A stretch of DNA of 64,000 bases from Proteles cristata cristata (GCA_017311185.1 JAESUZ010004533.1:434001-498000); one strand, 5' to 3'. Counted from the first letter of the stretch, positions 44,612 through 57,780 are shown. Notes: generated from the sequence alone by a model not told the origin. Made by a program: numbers and translations.

Positions 44612-45256
44612 AATGTTTCCAGGTAAAAGATAGGGATTTTGAGGAAACCACATGTTCATCGAAAACACATGGAAGAAACACTAGCACTTCCAAAAACTTG
44701 TTCTTCTTCCTCTCCCTAATCTTGGTCTCTCAGTCTGTGGATGTCTATCTCCTTATTCTGCCAAAAGACCCCACCCCCCCTTCTTTAATCTGATGCTCAC
44801 TTTCCACTGGAAAGCAGTTGTAAGTCTTGTCAAGCCAAATCTCTGGGAACTACATTGTCTTCCAGGGATTTGATTTCCCAAGAAGAAACTGTAGAATGCT
44901 CCAAGCATCTCCAGTACTCTCTTCAGTGACAAACACCCATATGCTGCTCATTGTCCTCTGAGACCTATGTATTACTCAGAATTAAAAAAATAATTAAAGC
45001 AGAGTAGATTAAACAATAGATCAATAACTTTTAAACTCCAGATATGACTTACTAAATAAACAATGTTTGTCTCCTGGACATGCTCTTTGATGCTGGCTAA
45101 GGGCCTATCCTAGGACCCTCCCAGGGCCCTGTGTACCAGATTGTTGTCTACCACTAGATTTCTCCTCTTTTTTTCATAGCTCACCCTGTATCAGACAGCA
45201 TATAGTTGTTTCTCAAGGTAAATTTATCTTATGGATACTCCTTATTTAAAAGTAAA
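44612..45256. other. No gene recognised
   Basis: Single-copy-looking DNA; no coding or repeat signal. Confidence 0.5.
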
Positions 45257-45420
45257 GTTGCCAGATAAAATATAGGACACCAGTTAAATTTGAATTTCAG
45301 ATAAATAGTGCATAATCTTTCAGTATATGGATGTTCCAGGTAATATGGGACAAAAAACAAAAACAAAAATTCATTCATTCATTCATTCATTCATTCATTC
45401 ATTCATTCTAGTCTGGCAAC
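45257..45420. mobile_element. Palindromic MITE-type DNA transposon relic (MER53-like)
   Basis: The left end GTTGCCAGAT (45257-45266) is the inverted partner of GTCTGGCAAC (45411-45420), 9 of 10 matching. Between them GGACACCAGTTAAATTTGAATTTCAGATAAATA is the left arm of a small palindromic mammalian element. The right arm has been largely replaced by an A-rich stretch and an ATTC microsatellite. The family name is from memory. Confidence 0.65.
45370..45408. repeat. (ATTC)n microsatellite inside the MITE
   Basis: Nine to ten TTCA/ATTC units, uninterrupted. Confidence 0.97.
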
Positions 45421-47049
45421 ACTGAGAGCAGGGTTTATTCTATTTTCTTGACAAGCCAATGTCTGTCAATACCTTACGTGTATCCTTTTCCATGTTATAA
45501 CTCTACTTTGCTTCAAAGTATAAAATGGCTCATATTTATTTAAAAAAATAAGATGAATTAAATCTGATTTTGATTTGAGAAGTTAATAATGCTACTTGAC
45601 ACAATTAGCTACTCCTACTGCGTTGCAAAACCAGGACAAGTCTCATTAACCTATGGCAATATGAAAGCTAGGAATCACAGAAGTGGGCTAAGCTTGGGAA
45701 AATGGCATATCTGGATTTAACAACCAAGCATAAATCTTTAACTGTTGAATTCAGCCTTTAATTACTTTACATTATGTTTCTACTCAAGACATAAACTACT
45801 GTCTTGAAACATGCAATTGTTACATGACTATGTTATTGCTTGCATACCACATGCAGAGAATATAGCTCATAACACTTTTGAGAAAGTTGGAAGCTTATTT
45901 ATGAATATGACATGACTATATATAAGTACATAAAAGGGAAATATTTCTGATTAGACTAGTTTTTCAATTGTTTTTTCAAGGAGAAATATTTAAATCAGAT
46001 TTAGCAATAATTCCCATCACGCTATTTATAGTCGAGAAAATTAAATAAAATGTCATTTGTTTAATTATTATTTGTTACCCTTAATTAAAATGTTAATTGA
46101 GTACATTTGTATGTACAACATATTTAATGTGTTGACTTTTTGGCAGTGATAATGTTTTCTACCTTCTTCATTCAAATGCTTAATTGTTCACTTAACTATA
46201 TTGGAGAAAAGACAAATATATTTAAGCAACAGAGCAGCAGAGATTGAAAGGTCATTTTCCTGCTAGAGCTGTAGATAGCAGATCCGTAGGAAATCAGCAC
46301 TTTAATCACAAGAAAGGAAATCTACCAGAAGTATGCATTTTGGTCTTTTATTTGCATATGAGAAAACAGGACAAAAATTAATCAGCCATAAAATGTCCAT
46401 CCAGAATGACATTTTTAAGTAAAGAAATTGATTATGAAGAGGTGCATTTTAACATATTCTTGCCTCACCAACAGTCAGAATAACCTAAAAGATGATGAGG
46501 ACCTTTATATTCTTTTATATTGATGTACTTGACCTTTTCATTTGACAACATTTGAGACATTTGTTTAAAGCAACATATAGACCTAAGCTGCAAAATGGGT
46601 TTGAATTTTCTTTTCACAATGGTTATGATTTCTCTTTTCTATGCAAATCTATGGTACTGACCTCTGTTCAGTAAATAAACATGCTGGTTGTGTTTTGCAA
46701 AGCAAAGTTTCTTGTCTATCAGCATAAAAACAAAATGGTTCCTTTCAAATAATTTATGAAGTGTAATGCTTTCCAAAAAGAGCATCAGTTAGGCAGTAGC
46801 ATCCACTGTGCACCTATCAGCAACCCAAACAATCGGGGATTAAAGAAACAGATGATGGAATAGAATAATTCTCTGTTCTTACAGAGTTTAGAGCGTAAAG
46901 ATTTCTTCCCCTGCCCCACCCCACCCCCAAAAAACGTACTCTTTTTTTTTTCTTGATAAACTCTGAGATTTTAATACTCATTAGAATGAGAATGAGTTGG
47001 TGCTTTTTAGGAAGGAATAACCATAAGGATAACAAAAAGTGTTTATGCA
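45421..47049. other. Repeat-free AT-rich block with POU/homeodomain-type motifs
   Basis: About 1.6 kb without any recognised transposon. The POU octamer occurs as ATTTGCAT (46350-46357) and ATGCAAAT (46641-46648), and TAATTA/TTAATT-type homeodomain cores are frequent around 46060-46100. This is compatible with a conserved non-coding enhancer, but AT-rich DNA produces such words by chance. Confidence 0.35.
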
Positions 47050-47240
47050 CCTCTAAATGCATTACTTATAATATCTCGTTAAATCTTCAAGACAGTCCTC
47101 TTTGTAAGTACTATCATTATTCCCATTTTACAATAAATAAACTGAGGCACAGCTTTCCCCAGCCTGTATAGCTAATAAGAGATGGGATTGGGATTTGAGA
47201 CCAGATATTCTGTACCCAGAGTCTATTCTCTTATCTCCCC
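47050..47240 (-). mobile_element. MIR relic, antisense
   Basis: ATCATTATTCCCATTTTACAATAAATAAACTGAGGCAC and GATGGGATTGGGATTTGAGACC fit the reverse-complement MIR. Confidence 0.85.
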
Positions 47241-47539
47241 ACTATCCTTACGGACGTTAAGAAGGTTTAGCGCAAGAAATATCAAAATGTTTTGAGCAAG
47301 GTGTTTCAACTTGTTGAAGTAAAAGTAGGGGATAGTACTTGTGTTGACACTTCAGTGTTAAACTCAATGGTTTGTTTTATCATCTTCATCAATGATCATC
47401 AAAATAATAAAATATGATTAAGAGTAAACAAGGGGAAGCATAAGTTATAAGGTAAATTTTCTAAGAGTTCATCATTTTTCATACATAGTGAACCTTTTGT
47501 TGCTAATGAGGATACAATCAGCAGTTTTGTGAAGCTCGC
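47241..47539. other. No gene recognised
   Basis: AT-rich spacer between two MIR relics. Confidence 0.5.
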
Positions 47540-47705
47540 TAGCATTTGTTAAAACTTCACCTTTGCCATTTACCAGGCAAATGATCATAGACAAACTATT
47601 TAACCTCTGTAAGTTTTAATATCTTCTTTTACAAAACGCAAACACCTATTCCTCCCTCACAGGGTCATTGTGAAAATTAAAGATAAGCTCATAGCACAAC
47701 ATTGA
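47540..47705 (+). mobile_element. MIR relic
   Basis: AATGATCATAGACAAACTATTTAACCTCTGTAAG then CTCACAGGGTCATTGTGAAAATTAAAG follow the plus MIR order. Confidence 0.75.
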
Positions 47706-50380
47706 GCTCATACTGGAGACCCACTAATCTAAGCTACAGCTGCTACAAATTAGATAAGCAAGTCATTATGCTGAGAAGTACTGAATTAGACATGACTTAG
47801 TACCTATTAAGTTAGCTCTGAAGACATTTAGGAAGAATATATGTAGATATGTTGTTTAGCTGGCCTAAGAGAATAGGTTATCACAATTCCAACAGTTTGC
47901 CTGTTACTAGCAGTGAGTATTTATTAAAAATTAAAATGAAATTTCTCCATCTGTTTAGGAAATGTCCCCAAAGAGCTGGTTCATTTCGCTGTTTTTCTTC
48001 CCTTGCAACCACTTTATTTATTAAAATTGTGGGAAAGAGGCACAAATTAAAGCAGGAGATGCAAAACACAGTAAAGAGAGGATGGCTTTAAGAAGTCATG
48101 CTTGAGCTTGAAGGCAAGCTTGGAAGAGGAGAAGGAGAATGATTTGGACTCTTCTTTCCACTTCACCCTGTCTAGGACTTCCCAGTGTGGCAGGGTGATT
48201 ATTGGATGCACCTGCCCTTAGGAGTGGTGGAGAGCATGTTTGGGAATCTCTGTACTATAAATGGTGGCTTTCAAACTTAAAAAAAATCCATAATGCACTA
48301 AGAAATACATTTTACATTTCTATATAGTCTACTATTATCACAAACATCACAAGTGCAGGAATCTTTTGTTGTCAGAGATGTATTTAAGTATCTAGAAAAG
48401 TACTTGGTACATTGTAGGTGTTCAATGAATAGTCGTTGAGTATCTATCAATCATCTGTTCATCATCTATCTACTTCGGCAAAGAAGTTTTATGGAACATT
48501 CTTATACTTACTGTTTGCTTATAGTCTGAAATTTTCTATTCTATTCCATAGAAAGAAAAAAAATGAATTTAAGATCTACTAAATTAATTTCAGTACATTC
48601 ACTGGGGAAAGAACCTTAATAGATCTTCTTTTTAGTTCTCTGGGTTATGATCTGTAATTGCATCCTATCACTGGGAGCAATTGGCTTAGTGTGTAAATTG
48701 GCTTGTGTCATTTATACTTAGCTTTCCACCTTTCTTGCTGTCACAATGCTTCGTTTAGCTTGGATTATTTCCCCTGTCCATACACTAGTGTGGTACTTAA
48801 CTCTAAACATGTTGCAGAATTTTAGAATAAGTCAAGTAGCATTGAGGGTTGTTGACTAACTTCTGGGAAGTTCTGGAAGTATTTGCTGCACTCTAGTGGG
48901 TTTTGTTTTTGTGTAGTCCCCATGTAATTATTAATTGTTGGGTAAGTGCTACAGCCTAGTCAGGGCCAGTGGCTGACTAGAATGGTTTGGATGCAGTTCT
49001 CCACAGAAGCAGAGGATTGGAAAGAGTGACCTCCTAAGATTCTGTCCACAGTGAGCATACTTTCTGTCCATGAAGTTGCTGAAATTAAATTAACTGTTGG
49101 GTGGATTTTGACACCTTCAAAGTCTTTATTTTTGATTCTGATTTCTTTCTGAATTATCTGTGCTTTAATTTTATACTCACTATAGTTACGAAGAAGGGAG
49201 GAGAATGAGGTAGAAAAATTGATTCATATAAGTGTTTTGCTAGGAGTGAGGCTTGCATGTCTTTCATATCCTGAGGAAATATGTGGAAGTAAAAAGGATC
49301 CTGTATTCAAATATTACATTCATTGTGAGAGGGGCACTGGAGATCTTATTTATGTTAGTTTTCTTCACCCCTAGAGAAGCAGTGTAACTAGATTGATCTA
49401 ACTAGACAAGCAATATTCTGTCTTAAGGTTTAAATAAACTTTGAACTAATTAGAAGAGCTGATTGGATATTAATTCTAGTGTCTACTCTATGTCTGAGTG
49501 CCATAGCCTACCTAAGGTAACTACAATGTTTTGGAAAAACCTGGCTCTGGAAAACCCCCAATTGCATGGGTATAATGGACACTGGGGAGGAGGCAGGGTT
49601 GCAGAATGACAGGCTGAGGATGACATTTAGCGGAGTTGGTGAAATCAGTAGCTTAGTGCAGCTACTGGGATCTTGTAGGTATAACAAGGTGTAATGAGCA
49701 TTGTTGGCTGGTTGTGGAAGCTCAATGATAGCCAACTCTAAAGTAGATGATATATGTAATTCCAGGAACAGACAAAATAATATTAGACTAACAATTCCAT
49801 CAGCATGCAGGCAGTCACAGATTTAAGTCAGAACTGGTAAAAATAAATTCAGGATTCTGATCAGAGAGGATCATGGCTTCTGAGACCAATTATAAAAGTA
49901 TAGGAACAAGGCAGAACTTAAATTATCAACACTGAGTGGTGAGTGGGGACTCTTTTTTTCCCCCAGTTCAAGGCATATGCCTCATTTTCGAAACTGAGTC
50001 ACAAGGATGTGGTTTAATGAGAAATAGCGGGAGTAACAAGACACTGACTATGGGAACATTAGGTTAATGTCCATCCTTAAACAAGATCAGTCCTTGAGAG
50101 ATGAGATTGGAGGTAAGTCTACAGCTGGGTAGAGTTCAAGCGTCCCACATGTTCAGAAAAGGAAGATGGAAAGATAGGAACTAGGGAGGGCTTGGCACTT
50201 CATTCAACACTTAGTATACCACCCCTAGAATAAGAAAGGACACTTGATGTCTGAATAAGTAAAAAACATAGAGACTTATAGTAACATGAAATATCTTTTA
50301 AATAGTTGCAATTGTAGAATGGAAGTATTACATTTGCCTTTTAAAGACCCTTGATATGGGACGAATTGATCAAATAGAGC
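47706..50380. other. No gene recognised
   Basis: About 2.7 kb of single-copy-looking DNA. GTACTTGGTACATTGTAGGTGTTCAATGAATAG near 48398-48430 is a small old-repeat 3' end (L2/MIR type). Small frames near 47849-48091 and 49508-49735 show no domain. Confidence 0.45.
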
Positions 50381-50578
50381 AGTGATTCTCCACTAAGGAT
50401 GGTTTGCTCACCGGGAACATCTGGCTGTGTCTGGAGATGTTTTGTGATAGGTACTACTTGGGGAAGAAGTTTGCTCTTGGCATCTAGTGATGCTGCTGGA
50501 CATTACGTGGTGCACAGAGAAGCTCATTACATTAAAGAACTACCCAGTCTAAAATGTCAGTAGTGCTGACCTGAAACA
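50381..50578 (+). mobile_element. MER20-like hAT DNA transposon
   Basis: CAGTGATTCTCCAC, ACATCTGGCTGTGTCTGGAGATGTTTTG, GGCATCTAGTGATGCTGCTGGACA, GGTGCACAGAGAAG and AAATGTCAGTAGTGCTGACCTG reproduce the MER20 consensus in order over about 200 bp. In other mammals some MER20 copies act as hormone-responsive regulatory elements; no sign of that can be read here. Confidence 0.85.
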
Positions 50579-51605
50579 GAGTAAGATTACTACTATGAAG
50601 TCTTAGTTGAGTATTGAATTTTTATGAACAATACAATATTATAGGTACAAATAAATTAGTTCTTACTTTATTGTTGCCAAACCATGACTCTACCAGAGAG
50701 TAAGTCTAAGGATATATTGCCTTGAGGTGCACAGCCACCCAAGCAGTAAGCAGAATGGCACTAGCCTGGCATTTGAACATTTATCTATGGGTCTGTGAGG
50801 AAACGTGCACTTCTAGTGTGAGTGGTGAACTGTCTCCTAATGTGGTCTTGTGTCTATGGGATTTTGTGTAGTGTTTACTAGAGGGCATTCAAAATCACTT
50901 GACCTTTCCAGCTGCTCTGACTTTTGCTTTCTTTGTAAGTTTCAATGGAAAGAGACTGAGGTTAAGGACTTGTGCCTTTCTTTTTTTCCACAAACCTCCG
51001 CCCATTGCCCCAATCTTCATCTACTCTGACATGAGCTTTCCATGAACTGCAGACAAGGAAAAATAATAGTGGATGGTGCTGACAAGGGGTTGATAGTGAT
51101 CTCCAGTATGGTAAGTTTAAAACAAGCAACTGCTTCCAAAGCTGAAACTTAAATTCATTGTCTGAAGTGAGTGACTATGACTTGAAGGATATGTGCCAGG
51201 ATTATTTCTCAACCAATAAGTCTATTTAGACTTGACTTTTAGGCAGTTTGATCATTACTGTTGCCTTGCTGATATTGTGTCTTTCATGCCTCCATTGTTT
51301 GAGATGGTACCACACAGATGTGACTATTGTAAAGTGCAGTGATCAGTAAAGTTTGCCTTGTGCCTGATGTCCTCATGTCACACTTTGTTATCTTTCTCCT
51401 GTGGAACTAAGAATGAGCCCCTCAGTAGGTTTGTGAGACATTCATGGTACTGACAAACTTAGCATTCAAACTTTAGTGTCCTGTTTCATAGGAAATGTTT
51501 CTGGATAACTCATCAAGAAAGTATGAGAACACATTACTTTCTCACTGTCCACCAAATCTGGACTAATGGGCTGGAAATCAGCATGGCAAAGTAGTTTGAG
51601 TTTGT
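50579..51605. other. No gene recognised
   Basis: Single-copy-looking DNA, no feature supported. Confidence 0.5.
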
Positions 51606-51805
51606 AGTTTTGGAGTCAGACATACCTAACATGGAGTTCCAACCCTGCCATTAAAGATATATAAGAATTTGGGCATGTTACTTAATATGTCTGTGCCTCA
51701 GTTTCTTTATCTGTGAAATGGGGGATGTTGTTGTCAGGATTAAATAATATGCGTGGCTCAGTTGACACAAGAACCAAATAAATGTAGTTTTTGTCATCAT
51801 TGCTA
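51606..51805 (+). mobile_element. MIR relic
   Basis: GTTTTGGAGTCAGACATACC, CTGTGCCTCAGTTTCTTTATCTGTGAAATGGGG and TTGTCAGGATTAAATAATATG follow the plus MIR order closely. The 106-codon minus frame over 51682-52002 is unrelated to coding. Confidence 0.88.
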
Positions 51806-52206
51806 TTACTGTTAATTGTGTTGAACCATTCACGCTGTCCATTCTGATTTTTTTTAATTGTTAAAGACTGTGAGCTGAATTGGGTTTTTAGGTGGGGCTG
51901 TTGGACACTCATCTGTGCTTTCCTCACTGAAGATGTTTTGCCTTTTTCTTTTGGGTATAGATGTGTGTGATACAAATAAAATTTAAAAATGTATAGTGAC
52001 ATAGTTCACATTACAAGAAACGATTGCTTTATTCATGTAAACATTAGTTATTATGAAGTGGAAGTGTTGTGACTCCATTCAGAATTGTGCTTAACCACAA
52101 AGTCACTCAAATCCTGGCCTGGGGATCAGCAGATGATTTAGGATCTAAAGCATGTTTATAGAAATGAAAGGTCACGAAGAAGATTTGCCTCTCTGGGCTC
52201 TACATT
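51806..52206. other. No gene recognised
   Basis: Spacer between MIR and MER5 relics. Confidence 0.5.
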
Positions 52207-52292
52207 GTATGGCTGGAGCAGAGGTTCTCAACCTCAAGTGCACACACATCAGGATCGCCTGGAAGGCTTGTGAAAACTCAGGGTTTTGGGCT
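52207..52292 (+). mobile_element. MER5-like DNA transposon relic
   Basis: GCAGAGGTTCTCAACCTCAAGTGCACACACATCAGGATCGCCTGG matches the left part of MER5. Confidence 0.7.
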
Positions 52293-54165
52293 CCCTGTAG
52301 GGAACATAAAGGTTCTGTGGGGTACTAACTGATGTGGTTCACTCACAGATGCTGTGAGTTGAAAATAATCAAGCCTCTTGGTAAAAGAGCCTCCTTATGT
52401 AAAAAACAAAACAAAAAAAAAGAAAAATATTTCAGAAGGAGAATGGGTGGGAGTGGGGGTCGGGATTAGATTACATGCCTTATTTGCCTTATTTGTTTGG
52501 AAAAAGTAAATTGGAGAAGGGCTTTGCAGCTTTGGACTGAAGGTATTATAGAGATTCAGACTAAGGGTTATGAAGCCTCATCTATGCCACCTGTTTTGTG
52601 CACACTTTGTGGTGAAGAGACTGGGGTGCTATACTTTTGTTTGGGATTAGGTCACTAGTTTGGATAAAGGAGAGAGAAGGAAGGAAGAAATACAGAAATA
52701 ATCTAATTTGTGCCAAGTAGGCTGCTCTAATCTTGACAAGTGTTTAAAAATTAGGGTCTCATTTTTAAAAAAGGAATGAACTTGAATAATCAGTACAAAC
52801 TCTAACCTTTAACTTTCCTGTGGGTGTACAATCTGGCAAAAATATTTTCATTTCTTTACTTTTTAATAAAGATTTGTAAATGGGGAATCTTGCCACTAGG
52901 CAGAAGTCAGTTATCTAAATTTTTACTCAGAAACTTTATTGCATTTTGAATAAAAAAAGCTCATCTGGTATTCAGGACTACAATTCTGTTACTATTATTT
53001 TTTTAATAGCAAAGAAAATTAAATTTTTGTAAAGGTACCGAGAAGAACCAAGAGAGTAAAACAGTGAGGGAATTTTAAATTTTAAATTTTAAGTAGAAAA
53101 ACAACAACTGATGTCACAGCTAAATAAGTTTCTACCTACATAAATTCAACAAAAACAGAGGGAGAAAATTTAACAGGTTAACAATGAGCACTTTTCATTT
53201 TGTTTGATCTACTTAATAAAATATGTTAATATTTAGGAGAAGCCAGCTGCTGTCACCAAATATAAGTAACAATTGACTGGGTTCTACTAGATGCCAGGTA
53301 TGTGTTATATCCTGAGGTTATAGAATTGAATATGACACAGCCTCTGCCTCTAATGACCCATAATGTAGGGAGGAGGAGAGAACACGAGTAATAATACTTA
53401 TATAATGTGGGAGATGGGGCTGTGGAAATGTCTGCATGTTATTATGCATGTATAGCTGCAATTCTTAGGTTGCCTGATCTGTGCATTGTAATGGAACCCA
53501 AGTTCTTCTGCCTGATGCACAGCAAAGCCAATCACTGAGACACTGAATATGCATCAAGGAAAATGTACAAATATGAGAGGCAGCTAAATGAAGAGATGGG
53601 AAGGTGAGACTTAAATCTGCCTTCTTGAAAGAGGAGATGACAATTTTTTTTATAATCCTAGGGTTTGGGATTATATACATATTGATGAAATGGTGGGGAA
53701 GTTGTAATGATTCTTGAGGAAATATGGAGCACATGCATTGAACAAACATATATGTAACATACATCCCATGTTCATTTTGGGGTGGAGGCAGCACATCAAA
53801 ATGAGGCAATATTTGGCTCCTGACATTAGTCAGAATATCATCTTAGGACAAAGAGAGGGGCACGCACATGCTTGAGGAGCTGGTATAAACTGGATGGAGT
53901 CTTGGATTCATTATCTCTGGTAAGGAATGCAGAGCCGTTCTTGTTCATAGACTGAAATCATGTCAGTGACCTTTAGTCCAAGCTTCTGCAGAGAGAACAA
54001 GCGGATTTGTTAGTGGGTCCTGAAAATAAACAATAGCTGATTAGGGAGAAATAGGTCTCTGAAAAACAAGCTTTAAATTTCCTGTAGTTGCAACCTCATT
54101 AACCCCATGGGGCAGGGTTTCAGGATTGTGCTGAAGATGATATATGTGGTGTGTATGTGTGTGTG
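52293..54165. other. No gene recognised
   Basis: AT-rich DNA with a three-fold AAATTTT run near 53075-53090. A 114-codon minus frame (53465-53809) has no recognisable domain. GGTTCTACTAGATGCCAGGTATGTG near 53280 is an old-repeat-like word. Confidence 0.45.
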
Positions 54166-54335
54166 CAAATTCTAACTCCCATAAAGGTCTTACTTTTATC
54201 CCCATTTTACATATGAGGAGTCAAGGCTGAGAGACATTAAGTTGTCCAAAAATATAGTCTTAACAGATATGAGATTTGAACTTGGATTTCAGAATGACCT
54301 TGAAACCTCTTTGCATTGCAATGCAGTATTGTTTA
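54166..54335 (-). mobile_element. MIR relic, antisense
   Basis: TATCCCCATTTTACATATGAGGAGTCAAGGCTGAGAG and GATTTGAACTTGGATTTCAG fit the reverse-complement MIR. Confidence 0.85.
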
Positions 54336-56673
54336 CCCTCTGATCTAACTCTATATACCTTCTGTCAAGCTGATATGAAATTATTCATTTCTCCATGTAG
54401 ATCTGGAAACCTTATATTGCAGATATTTTAGAAATTGCTTACATGTGATGGGGAATTTTCTCAGGGATGAAATATTAAAAAGGAGAGCTAGAACACATAG
54501 CATTTGCAACCTAATCTTCGTTGCATAGTACATGTTTCCCTGGAAGAAGAGATGTGAATGTCCATTACATTCTCAAAAGCAGATACATCCTCAAGATTAA
54601 ATGAATGATATATTTTCTCTTTTAGAAATTTTCATTGCCTGTGTATATACATGTTTATAGAAATAGACTCAGGAGGACACAGCAGAGGTAGACATACTTT
54701 CACGCAGTCCTGGGTAAGTTTTGTAGCTGATCTTAGGTACTAGGATTTGAAAGATTTGAATCAAAAATATATCCCTTTAGTGGAAAGAGAGAAGTCTCTG
54801 ATCTGCCACAACCTACTAAATTTATGTTTTAAATATCTTCACATTTTATGTTATAAAGTTTCTGCTAGGCTGTACTTTATAACACATAGTTGAATGCTAC
54901 TATTATGGATGCTAGCTTCTTTCCTGGGGGTGGAATGAATATAATATAATCCATTCTGCCATAATATGAGCTATTAGAAGTGATGCTTCTGGCTATTAGG
55001 GGTAAATCATATCTGTGGAATGAATTAAGAGTTGAGCTGTTTGCAGTAGATTGGATTTGCCCATTTCACAACTGCATTCATTAAATCCAAATTTGATGAA
55101 AGCTGTTCATATTAAATTTGATAACCCCAATTCTAGCAAGTTACACAAATTATAAAACTCCTTTGAAAATTCTGTGACATTTGTGTTATTTTTGTCCTTT
55201 AATAACTAAGTCATTTTAAAATTAGGTGTCCATACTTAACCATGTGTTGGTGGAAACACTTCATAAATTATGACTCTTATTGAATTAGTTCAGAATTCAG
55301 TGTTCTTTTCTGATTCTGTCTTTATGCTTTGACATTGAAGAGTCTAAGATTAGTGAATAATTTGTTTTTTAGTGGAATTCATTGAACTTTTGAGGAATTC
55401 CTATGCTGTGCAAAGCACTGTGAAAGGTGTAGTTAATTTGAAAAGGGAAAGAACTAATCCTCACTTTCTAGAAATTATTGTCCACTGAGGTGATAATAGT
55501 CCAGAGATTTGTTCTGGGTATTTCTTCTGTTACTTATCAGGGTGAGAGGCAACCTCTTTGGATCTGGCCATGTGTGGAAAATGGTCTATTTTATCATATT
55601 AAAAATTTCCTGGGGAACAAGAACAACAGTTCTAGATGAAGAGAGTCCCCTGTGCCTAACTACTTCTAACAACAGTCTTGTCCCTGGTTTTTGTTTAAAA
55701 AAAATAAATTACCCATTAAATTCTTTTTCTCTCAACTCTGACTCTTGAAGTTGAATTCTTCTCATCTATTTTCCTGATCCAGTCTCATCCTGAACTGGAG
55801 AACAAAATTACTTTTGGATGAAAGGCTAGGGGAAAACTTAGTTGAAATCAGTAAAAAGTTTTTATTATGAATATTTCAAAACTTAGTTTAATTATTTTCA
55901 AAATTCTATAACACCTTAAACAATACCTTAAAAGAATTGCTTAAAATATTTTGAGTTAGAGGTTTCTGTAGATCTGCTTTCATGAATAGTTAAAAAATTG
56001 ACTTATAATTAGTTTACTTAGTATTCACATTTATTTATATGAAAATGGACATATTAGATACCTCAAAATAATTTTTCTTCCTTTGAATGGGTTAAATACT
56101 ATTTTTAAAAAATGTTTCCATCCCATTAATTTACTGAGTAAACTTCCTTGTTAGAAATGGGTGTTAAAAGCATAAATCCCAGTTCCGCTAATCTAACATC
56201 TTCTCTTATCTGATTCAGTGATTTTCTTTAATACAACAAGTAGTACCATTGGTAAGTTAGATATAAAATTCCCTTTGTCTACTAAATTTTCACCATGTTA
56301 ACTTTCTCCATTGGTCATCCATTTAATGGTTTTTTTTTTTTTAATATTCTGAAGCTTGCAGGAATATTAGCCTATTACAACATTTTTGTGAAAGTTCAGA
56401 CCCATGTTTAGTAGGCCCAGATGAAAGCTAGCTAAAATTCGGATAGACTCTTTACTTAGCTGAACATTTTATGCACTTACAAGATATATCTCTTGTCTAC
56501 ATTTTATAGTTAAAAGCTTAAAGTTTTTTTTTCATATGTAAGGAAATGCTGATCAGTTAATAGTCCAGGAAATGTCAGGAGCATTACTTTGATAGTTATA
56601 ATGTTTCAAAATATTATGGTAGCAAGTAAACAATATTTATTTTATTTTTTTGTTTCTTCTCTTTAAATTGTTT
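54336..56673. other. Long AT-rich stretch, nothing recognised
   Basis: About 2.3 kb free of recognised transposons. One 79-codon plus frame (55509-55748) has no domain. Confidence 0.5.
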
Positions 56674-56680
56674 TGACTTT

Positions 56681-56897
56681 CTTTTTTAAAAAAATGTTTA
56701 TTTTGAGAGAGAGAGAGAAAAAGTGCATGAGCAGTGGGGGGCAGAGAGAGAGGGAGATGAGACGGAGAATCTCAAGCAGGCTCTGGGCCATCAGTGAAGA
56801 GCCTGATACAGGGCTCTATCCCATGAACTGGGAGATCATGCCCTGAGCCAAAATCAGGAGTCTGACGCTCAACCAAATGAGCCACCCAGGTGCCCCC
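56681..56897 (-). mobile_element. CAN-SINE, antisense
   Basis: The right end reads AATGAGCCACCCAGGTGCCCC and the left end is the T-rich tail. A short TSD, TGACTTT, is at 56674-56680 and 56898-56904. Confidence 0.93.
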
Positions 56898-57211
56898 TGA
56901 CTTTATTATAATTAAGATTCTATTTTGGCTGCATTTGCTTTTGATAGCAGCATGTTTTAGTTCATTCTTGAAATAATCTCAGTTGATTCTCACACCGCCT
57001 TCACTGAATCATAGCAGATTTAATGGCTAAATCAGGTTTGTTGGGATTTATGTAATAGGAGTTTATCAAGTTGAGGTGATATTTTATGGAGTGAGATCTG
57101 TAGTAAGGTATGACTATGTTTTGTATTGATCTTTGAAGTATTGAATAAGTTTATTGCAACATTGTAGATATTTTTCACCCATTTTTTCCCTCAGTAATGT
57201 CTGTCATTTTT

Positions 57212-57418
57212 TTCTTTTCTTTTTTTGAAGTTTGTTTATCCTGAGAGAGAGAGAGAATGCACACGAGTGGAGGAGGGACAGAGAGCAAGAATTGCAAGCA
57301 GGCTCTGGGCTATAAGCACAGAGCTCAATGTAAGGCTCGATCCCATGAATGATGAGATCATGACCTGAGCCAAAATCAAGAGTCAGATGCTTAACTGAAT
57401 GAGCTACCCAAGCACCCC
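57212..57418 (-). mobile_element. CAN-SINE with perfect 15-bp TSD
   Basis: ATGTCTGTCATTTTT is at 57197-57211 and 57419-57433. The head end reads AATGAGCTACCCAAGCACCCC. CpGs are mostly lost, so it is older than the copies at 13191 and 30889. Confidence 0.95.
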
Positions 57419-57519
57419 ATGTCTGTCATTTTTACTTAAGGAACAAAACTTTCTTAGTACAAATGTCCTTAACAATGAGTTCCTAATTTGCCCATAAGTT
57501 AAATCATTAATAAAATGTA

Positions 57520-57780
57520 ATTATAATAGCAGCTAATGTCCAGTCCATACTTTTATGTACCTGGTTCTGTATGAAATACTTCACATATATTATTTCATTT
57601 GCTCTTCATAGTTAAACCTGCTTTCTGAAAAAAAATGGGAAGCTAAGGGTTAATCCTGTGAAGATGACTGGAGATGTTACCCAAGTCACATAGATGATAT
57701 GAAACAGAAGTAGGAAACAAACCCAGAATTTGTCTGATGCCAAAGTTCATGTGCTTAATGATCATACTTCAACGAAACTG
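57520..57780 (-). mobile_element. MIR relic, antisense
   Basis: The region AATACTTCACATATATTATTTCATTTGCTCTTC through GGAAACAAACCCAGAATTTGTC follows the reverse MIR layout but is heavily decayed. Confidence 0.6.
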
